Source: Streptomyces sp. IMTB 2501 (GTDB lineage Bacteria > Actinomycetota > Actinomycetes > Streptomycetales > Streptomycetaceae). From it: DNA of 64,000 bases. Position numbers and translations under genes: made by a program. How positions within the stretch are numbered: the stretch's first letter is position 1; each line of letters begins with the position of its first letter. The stretch covers positions 429,754-493,753 of the forward strand of contig NZ_MQUS01000002.1 of assembly GCF_001953885.1 (NCBI RefSeq), written 5' to 3'. The notes under the pieces were generated by a model that had not been told where the DNA came from, made no database searches, and worked only from the letters and a program-made list of their open reading frames with translations. This document shows, piece after piece, positions 58,863-64,000 of the stretch.

Positions 58863-59951
58863 TCAGCCCTGGGTGTGCCGTACGCACTCGGTGACAACCC
58901 CTCGCAGGCTGCCGGCCCGCTCCAGCAGCCGGCGCTGCTGACGTGCCCCGTTGCCCCGCCGCAGCAGCTCCGCGAGGCCCTGCTCGGCGCGCTCGGCGTC
59001 GCCGTACTCGGTGAGGGCGTCCCTGGTGTACTCCAGCAGCGAGCGCAGCACCTCCGGCGCGGGGCGGGGCTGCATCGTCACGGGGTCGAGCAGGTCCTCG
59101 TCCATCCCCGACCGGGCGGCCTGCCACGCGCCCAGCCGGAGCACGCTCACGCTGTGGTCCGGCGGCGGCCGGCCGGCCCGCCAGTCGCGCGCCGCCGTCT
59201 CCACCAGGGCACGGGTCAGGGTGGCGACGAGTACGGCCGTCTGCGCGCACAGGCACACGTCCGCCACCCGGATCTCCACGGTCGGGCAGTGGGCGGACAG
59301 CCGCGCGTCGAAGTAGGCCATCGCCTCGTCCAGGATGACGCCGGTGGCCATCATGTCCCGCACCCTGCGGTGGTACCGCTCGGGCGAGACGAACAGCTCG
59401 GTCGGGCCGGCCGACGGCCAGCGTTCCCAGACCCGGGTGCGGTAGCTGGCGTAGCCGGTGTCGCTGCCCTGCCAGAACGGAGAGTTGGCGCTGATCGCGA
59501 CGAGCGCCGGCAGCCAGGGGCGCAGCCGGTCGAGCACCGCGACCCCCTCCTCGTCGGACTCCACCGCAACATGGACATGGCAGCCGCAGACGAGCTGGTC
59601 CCGGGTGCCGGCTCCGAACCGCTCGGCCAGCCACGCATAGCGCTCGTTCACGGTCAGCAAGGGATCGACCGGGAGCGGGGAGGCGGCGAGCGCCGCGACC
59701 GCGCAGCCGAACTGCCCGGCGTGCCGAGCCGCCTCCTTGCGGCAGCGCACGATCTCCTCGCCGAGGGCCGCCATGTCCGACTGCGGATGCGTGGCGAACT
59801 CCAGCATCTGCCCGAACAACTCCTCGTCGAACACGTCCTGCCCGGGATCGTCATGGGCGGCTTGAGCGAGGATGGCCGCAGCCACCGCCCTCGGGTCGCC
59901 GGTCTCCGGGTCGACCAGAAGGAGTTCCTCCTCCACTCCGACGGTGCGCAC
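58863..59951 (-). CDS. Carboxylate-amine ligase, GCS2 (YbdK) family
   Basis: A 362-aa glutamate-cysteine-ligase-fold protein: TVGVEEELLLVDPETGDPRA, EFATHPQSDM, CGCHVHVAVESDEEGVAVLD, RPWLPALVAISANSPFWQGS, TVEIRVADVC. The nucleotide- and substrate-binding loops of YbdK-type ligases are retained. Actinomycetes make mycothiol rather than glutathione, so a weak gamma-glutamyl ligase activity of unclear role is likely. ATG 59951; start fits the family. Confidence 0.9.
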   Translation of the reverse strand: MRTVGVEEELLLVDPETGDPRAVAAAILAQAAHDDPGQDVFDEELFGQMLEFATHPQSDMAALGEEIVRCRKEAARHAGQFGCAVAALAASPLPVDPLLTVNERYAWLAERFGAGTRDQLVCGCHVHVAVESDEEGVAVLDRLRPWLPALVAISANSPFWQGSDTGYASYRTRVWERWPSAGPTELFVSPERYHRRVRDMMATGVILDEAMAYFDARLSAHCPTVEIRVADVCLCAQTAVLVATLTRALVETAARDWRAGRPPPDHSVSVLRLGAWQAARSGMDEDLLDPVTMQPRPAPEVLRSLLEYTRDALTEYGDAERAEQGLAELLRRGNGARQQRRLLERAGSLRGVVTECVRHTQG

Positions 59952-60044
59952 GTGGTGCCACCCTTCCGTGTTCAGGCCACGAGGGGCCGGTCAGGAGCCG
60001 GGAGGACCCGACTGCCGCTGGGCCGGCCTCCGGACACCTGTGGT

Positions 60045-62249
60045 TCAGCGCTCCGGCGCCAGCCAGAGCGTGGCGAGCGGCGGCAGCGTGAGCCTGAGGC
60101 CATTGTCCTCGCGTTTCAGCGGCCCCGCGCTGCCGACCCCGCTGCCGCCGTAGCGGACGTCGTCGGTGTTCAGCACCTCCCGCCAGGCGGGGAACCCGTC
60201 CGGGACCCACAGCCCGTATTCGTGCCGGACGACCGGGGAGAAGTTCGACACCGCGAGCAGCGGAGCGCCGTCGGCGGCGAAGCGCAGGAACGCGAAGACG
60301 TTGTCGTCCGCCGCGTCGCACAGCACCCACCCAAAGCCGCCCGGGTCGCAGTCCCGCTGCCACAGCGCCGGGGTGTCCCGGTACAGCGTGTTCAGGTCCC
60401 GGACGAGATCCCGCACGCCCCGGTGATCACCGGCCGAGTGGTAGTCGTCGCCCAGCAGCCACCACTCGGGGCCGTGCGTCTCGGACCACTCGGCCCCCTG
60501 TGCGAACTCCTGCCCCATGAACAACAGCTGTTTCCCCGGATGGGCCCACATGAAGCCGAGGTAGGCGCGGTGATTGGCCCGGCGCTGCCACCAGTCGCCC
60601 GGCATCTTCGACACCAGCGCCTGTTTGCCGTGCACGACCTCGTCGTGGGAGATCGGCAGGACGTAGTTCTCGCTGTACGCGTACACCATCGCGAAGGTCA
60701 TGTCGTGGTGGTGGTACTTGCGGTGCACCGGCTCCTTCTGGACGTACTGCAGCGAGTCGTGCATCCAGCCCATGTTCCACTTCAGCCCGAAGCCGAGCCC
60801 GCCGCTGTCCGTCGGCCGGGTCACCCCGTCCCACGCGGTGGACTCCTCGGCGATCGTCACGACACCCGGGCAGCGCCGGTACACGGTGGCGTTCATCTCC
60901 TGCAGGAAGGCGACCGCGTCCAGGTCCTCCCGCCCGCCGAAGACGTTCGGCTCCCACTGCCCGGAGTCCCGCGAGTAGTCGAGATAGAGCATCGAGGCGA
61001 CGGCGTCCACCCGCAGCCCGTCGATATGGAACTCCTCGCACCAGTACACCGCGTTGGCGACCAGGAAGTTGCGCACCTCGGTGCGGCCGAAGTCGAACTC
61101 GTACGTCCCCCAGTCCGGATGCTCGGCCCGCCGCCAGTCCCCGGGCTCGTACAGCGGTTCCCCGTCGAACCGGGCCAGCGCCCAGTCGTCCTTGGGGAAG
61201 TGCGCCGGCACCCAGTCCATGATCACACCGAGGCCGGCCCGGTGCAGCGCGTCCACCAGGTACCGGAAATCGTCCGGGGAGCCGAGGCGCGGCGTCGGCG
61301 CGTAGTACGAGGTGACCTGGTAGCCCCAGGAACCGCTGAACGGATGCCCGGCGACCGGCATCAGCTCAACGTGCGTGAAGCCCATCTCCTTGACGTAGGC
61401 GGGCAGTTCGTCAGCCAGATGACGGTAACTCAGTCCTGGTCGCCAGGAGGGCAGATGGACCTCGTACACGGAGAACGGCGCCTGGTGGACGGGCGTGTCG
61501 CCCCGGTGGGCCATCCATTCCGCGTCGCCCCACTCGTACCGTGACACCGCGACGACCGACGCTGTGTCGGGCGGCACCTCCGTGCACCGCGCCATCGGGT
61601 CGGCCTTGAGGAAGCGATGGCCGTGCCGCGAGGTGATCTCGAACTTGTACCGGGCGCCCTCGCCGATCCCCGGCAGGAACAACTCCCACACCCCGGACGC
61701 GCCGAGCGAGCGCATCGGGTACTGCGTGCCGTCCCAGTACGTGAAGTCCCCGGCCACCCGCACCCCTTGGGCGTTCGGCGCCCACACGGTGAAGCGGGTG
61801 CCGGTCACACCCTGGTGGGTCATCGGCTCGGCGCCGAGCGCCTGCCACAGCTGCTCGTGCCGGCCCTCCCGGATCAGATGCAGATCCAGCTCACCGACAG
61901 CGGGCAGGAAGCCGTACGGATCGTGCACCTCCTGCTCGACCTCGTCGTACGCCACCAGCAGCGTGTACGACGGCGGGATCTCCGGGTACGGCAGCACGGC
62001 CGCGAACAGACCGTCGCCCTCCGACACGAGCGGGTGGCGTGTGCCGTCGGCCACCACGCTCACCGCCCGTGCGTGCGGGCGCAGTGCCCGGAACACGGTG
62101 CCGCCCGGGACCGGGTGGGCGCCCAGCAGGGCGTGCGGATCGTGGTGGGCGCCGCCGAGCAGCCGGCCGCGCTCGGCCGGGTCGAGCGGAGCGGCCCTGA
62201 CCGGCGTGGGGCCGGCGGTCTCGGGGAGCGAGGTGTCGCGCAGAGCCAT
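60045..62249 (-). CDS. glgB: 1,4-alpha-glucan branching enzyme
   Basis: A 734-aa GH13 enzyme. An N-terminal extension and CBM48 ([40 protein letters not shown]) precede the catalytic barrel: [57 protein letters not shown] (nucleophile Asp), [13 protein letters not shown] (acid/base Glu), [12 protein letters not shown]. It creates alpha-1,6 branches in GlgE-pathway glucan. ATG 62249 lies 4 bases beyond the maltokinase stop with GGGAGG inside its coding end, so the pair is translationally coupled. Confidence 0.95.
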   Translation of the reverse strand: MALRDTSLPETAGPTPVRAAPLDPAERGRLLGGAHHDPHALLGAHPVPGGTVFRALRPHARAVSVVADGTRHPLVSEGDGLFAAVLPYPEIPPSYTLLVAYDEVEQEVHDPYGFLPAVGELDLHLIREGRHEQLWQALGAEPMTHQGVTGTRFTVWAPNAQGVRVAGDFTYWDGTQYPMRSLGASGVWELFLPGIGEGARYKFEITSRHGHRFLKADPMARCTEVPPDTASVVAVSRYEWGDAEWMAHRGDTPVHQAPFSVYEVHLPSWRPGLSYRHLADELPAYVKEMGFTHVELMPVAGHPFSGSWGYQVTSYYAPTPRLGSPDDFRYLVDALHRAGLGVIMDWVPAHFPKDDWALARFDGEPLYEPGDWRRAEHPDWGTYEFDFGRTEVRNFLVANAVYWCEEFHIDGLRVDAVASMLYLDYSRDSGQWEPNVFGGREDLDAVAFLQEMNATVYRRCPGVVTIAEESTAWDGVTRPTDSGGLGFGLKWNMGWMHDSLQYVQKEPVHRKYHHHDMTFAMVYAYSENYVLPISHDEVVHGKQALVSKMPGDWWQRRANHRAYLGFMWAHPGKQLLFMGQEFAQGAEWSETHGPEWWLLGDDYHSAGDHRGVRDLVRDLNTLYRDTPALWQRDCDPGGFGWVLCDAADDNVFAFLRFAADGAPLLAVSNFSPVVRHEYGLWVPDGFPAWREVLNTDDVRYGGSGVGSAGPLKREDNGLRLTLPPLATLWLAPER

Positions 62250-62253
62250 GACG

Positions 62254-63618
62254 TCAGCCTCCCCACACGGCGAGCCGCTTGATCGCCGCCATCGGTACCG
62301 GAAGCCAGTCCGGCCGGTGTCTCGCCTCGTAAAGCACCTCGTAGACCGCCCTGTCCGTCTCGTGCGCGCGCAGCAGCGCGTGCTTCTTCCGTGGATCCCA
62401 GCCGGCGCGGGCCGCATAGCCCGCGCAGAACGCCTCCCGGCAGCGGCGCGCCCACTCGGGTCGCCAGGGGCGGCGCTGCCGGGCCGCGTAGTCGAAGGAG
62501 CGCAGCATCCCCGCCACGTCCCGCACCGGGGAGTGCGGGGCCTGCCGCTCGGCGAGCGGCCGGGAGGGCTCACCCTCGAAGTCGATGACGAACCAGTCGC
62601 GGCCCGCCCGCAGCACCTGCCCCAGGTGCAGATCGCCGTGAATGCGCTGCGCGGGCGGCCCGGAGTCGCAGGTGGCGAGCGCCCCGAACGCGGCCCGCAG
62701 CCCCGGCACAAAAGGCCTGAGCCCCGGTACGGCGTGCGCGGCGGCGTCCAGCCGTGCACACATCGCCCGCGCCGTACGCCCGTTCTCGCCCGGCCCGGCC
62801 GGGCCGAACGCCTCGGCCAGCGCCAGGTGCACCTCGGCCATGGCCCGGCCCAGCTCCCGGGCCTCGGCGGTGAACTCGTCGCCCGCGGCGAGCGCGCGCA
62901 GCGCCAGCGTCCAGCCGTCGGTCGCGTCCGGCAGGAACGGCTGCAGCACGCCCAGGGTGGCCGGCTGCGGCGCGGTCGTACCGAACCATGCCACCGGCGC
63001 GGGCACCCGGGTGCAGCCCTGCGCGGCCAGCGCGGCCGTCACCTCCAGGTCCGGGTTGACCCCCGGCTGGATACGGCGGAAGACCTTCAGGATGTACGCG
63101 TCGCCGTACACGATCGAGGAGTTGGACTGCTCGACGTCCAGCAGCCGCGGCGGCAGACCGCCCGGCACCAAGGCGCCCGGGTCGGCCTCGAACCGCAGGG
63201 GCCCCGCCGCACCGGGCTGCCGCAGCCGCTCCAGCAGCAGATGGGCCGACCGAGGGTCGTGCAGCGCGTCGTACACCGCGAGCCCGGCGAACGGCCCCTG
63301 CCCGGCCCGCCCGATGAACGCCCGCTCCAGCCGCGGGGCGTGCTGCTCGCGCAGTCCGAGCAGCAGCTGGTAGCAGTCGCCCGGCGGGGGAGTGCCGCCC
63401 GGCGTCGGCACGGGCGCGTGCGAGGCGTGCACCAGCAGATGCAGACACCCCGGGAGCAGCTCGGTCACGGACAGCACCGACAGATCGGTGACGGGCCGGT
63501 CCTTGCCCGCGAACCAGCGTTGCCCCGGCAGCCACTCGCGCAGCAGCCCGCTCAGGGAGACAAGAGGCCCGTCGAAGGCCGCCGCGGTTCTCGGGCGAAC
63601 GGTGATGGTCTTCGGCAT
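62254..63618 (-). CDS. mak: Maltokinase (Pep2/Mak)
   Basis: A 454-aa aminoglycoside-phosphotransferase-fold kinase: [20 protein letters not shown] (family-specific N-cap), [20 protein letters not shown] (lysine for ATP), [20 protein letters not shown] (catalytic HGDLHxxQ) and [20 protein letters not shown] (metal DFE). It converts maltose to maltose-1-phosphate, the donor for GlgE. ATG 63618. Between treS (29 bp upstream) and glgB (4 bp downstream), the typical treS-pep2-glgB order. Confidence 0.95.
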   Translation of the reverse strand: MPKTITVRPRTAAAFDGPLVSLSGLLREWLPGQRWFAGKDRPVTDLSVLSVTELLPGCLHLLVHASHAPVPTPGGTPPPGDCYQLLLGLREQHAPRLERAFIGRAGQGPFAGLAVYDALHDPRSAHLLLERLRQPGAAGPLRFEADPGALVPGGLPPRLLDVEQSNSSIVYGDAYILKVFRRIQPGVNPDLEVTAALAAQGCTRVPAPVAWFGTTAPQPATLGVLQPFLPDATDGWTLALRALAAGDEFTAEARELGRAMAEVHLALAEAFGPAGPGENGRTARAMCARLDAAAHAVPGLRPFVPGLRAAFGALATCDSGPPAQRIHGDLHLGQVLRAGRDWFVIDFEGEPSRPLAERQAPHSPVRDVAGMLRSFDYAARQRRPWRPEWARRCREAFCAGYAARAGWDPRKKHALLRAHETDRAVYEVLYEARHRPDWLPVPMAAIKRLAVWGG

Positions 63619-63646
63619 GACGCGTCCTTTCCTCGGCGCCGGCGTC

Positions 63647-64000
63647 TCAGTGACGGCGGCCGATGCGGGATGCGACTCGGGTGAGCCGGAACCAGTAGAA
63701 ACCGTGGCCCTGCAGGGTCAGCAAGTAGGGCAGTTCACCGATGGCCGGGAAGCGGACCCCGCCGATCAGCTCGACCGGATGCCGCCCGTCGTAGGCCCGC
63801 AGGTCGAGTTCGGTGGGCTGGGCGAAGCGGGAGAAGTTGTGGACGCACAGCACCAGGTCGTCCCCTCCTTCCCCGGTCAAGGGGGCCTCGCGCAGGAATG
63901 CCAGCACCGCCGGGTTGGAGGACTGCAGCTCGTTGTAGGACCCCAGTCCGAAGGCAGGATTCTGCTTGCGGATCTCGATCATGCGGCGGGTCCAGTGCAG
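63647..64000 (-). CDS. treS: Trehalose synthase TreS, C-terminal part, continues beyond window
   Basis: Only the last 117 codons are present. Reading from the right edge LHWTRRMIEIRKQNPAFGLG, then SYNELQSSNPAVLAFLRE, LVLCVHNFSRFAQPTELDLR and LPYLLTLQGHGFYWFRL: the C-terminal beta domain of a GH13 trehalose synthase. With maltokinase and branching enzyme it forms the trehalose-to-glucan route; GlgE is likely further upstream. Ends at TGA 63647-63649. Confidence 0.9.
   Translation of the reverse strand: MHWTRRMIEIRKQNPAFGLGSYNELQSSNPAVLAFLREAPLTGEGGDDLVLCVHNFSRFAQPTELDLRAYDGRHPVELIGGVRFPAIGELPYLLTLQGHGFYWFRLTRVASRIGRRH

Noticed and set aside
1..64000. Antibiotic or natural-product gene cluster
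   Set aside because: No polyketide, peptide synthetase, terpene cyclase or RiPP genes; the polyprenyl synthetase and lone oxidases are not enough.

Overview
The window is chromosomal DNA from a Streptomyces or a very close actinomycete. Support for this comes from the very high GC content with GTG and TTG starts, an SsgA-like sporulation protein at the left edge, a WhiB-like protein, a SigB/SigF-type sigma factor with an RsbW-like kinase nearby, a GlgE-pathway glycogen cluster, and secreted proteases with Streptomyces-type signal peptides. No rRNA, tRNA, CRISPR array or recognisable antibiotic cluster was seen.

Left part (1-16.5 kb, ordinary chromosome). In order: an SsgA-like protein (partial); an unrecognised helix-turn-helix-like protein; a membrane pseudokinase; a PLP threonine/serine dehydratase; a coupled TPR protein and polyprenyl synthetase; an AIM24 protein; a TerD-CAP-CAP fusion with a 12-residue repeat linker; an M4 metalloprotease; and an SGNH hydrolase. 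Then comes a tightly coupled three-gene operon in which a response-regulator receiver is fused to a thioredoxin-reductase-like flavoprotein, followed by a cyclic-nucleotide-domain histidine kinase and a UBP-type zinc finger.

Middle part (16.5-37 kb, accessory and scarred). A decayed serine recombinase abuts a nitrate/sulfonate-type ABC ATPase that has lost its Walker A half. The C-terminal tail of the same ATPase family recurs as a second remnant about 6.8 kb further on. Between and beyond these copies lies a set resembling a hypoxia/dormancy cluster: a 1551-residue CtpI-like P-type ATPase with a Lys/Ala/Ser-rich partner, a shortened phosphoribosyltransferase with a membrane tail, an SDR, a universal stress pseudogene, 6-phosphofructokinase, a universal stress protein, and class I fructose-bisphosphate aldolase with a perfect palindrome in front of it. 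A lower-GC segment follows, with a secreted multicopper oxidase bracketed by 58-bp inverted repeats, an internally inverted IS701-type element with intact ends and target duplication, and an IS5-type transposase.

Right part (37-64 kb, ordinary chromosome). Genes here include a universal stress protein, DUF4032, an MBL hydrolase, an AlkB-like dioxygenase divergent from a TetR regulator and its flavoprotein, DUF488, an M1 peptidase, a fused pseudogene (L,D-transpeptidase head plus histidine kinase tail), WhiB-like, a LysR/LysE exporter pair, an MFS exporter, a cNMP-binding protein, a candidate small RNA, a sigma factor, a FUSC transporter, NDH-2, an RsbW-like kinase, an acyl-CoA synthetase, a GCS2 ligase and finally glgB, maltokinase and the 3' end of treS.

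Starts were chosen from ribosome-binding sites, family alignment from memory and overlaps. All family names come from reading motifs; no database search was possible.
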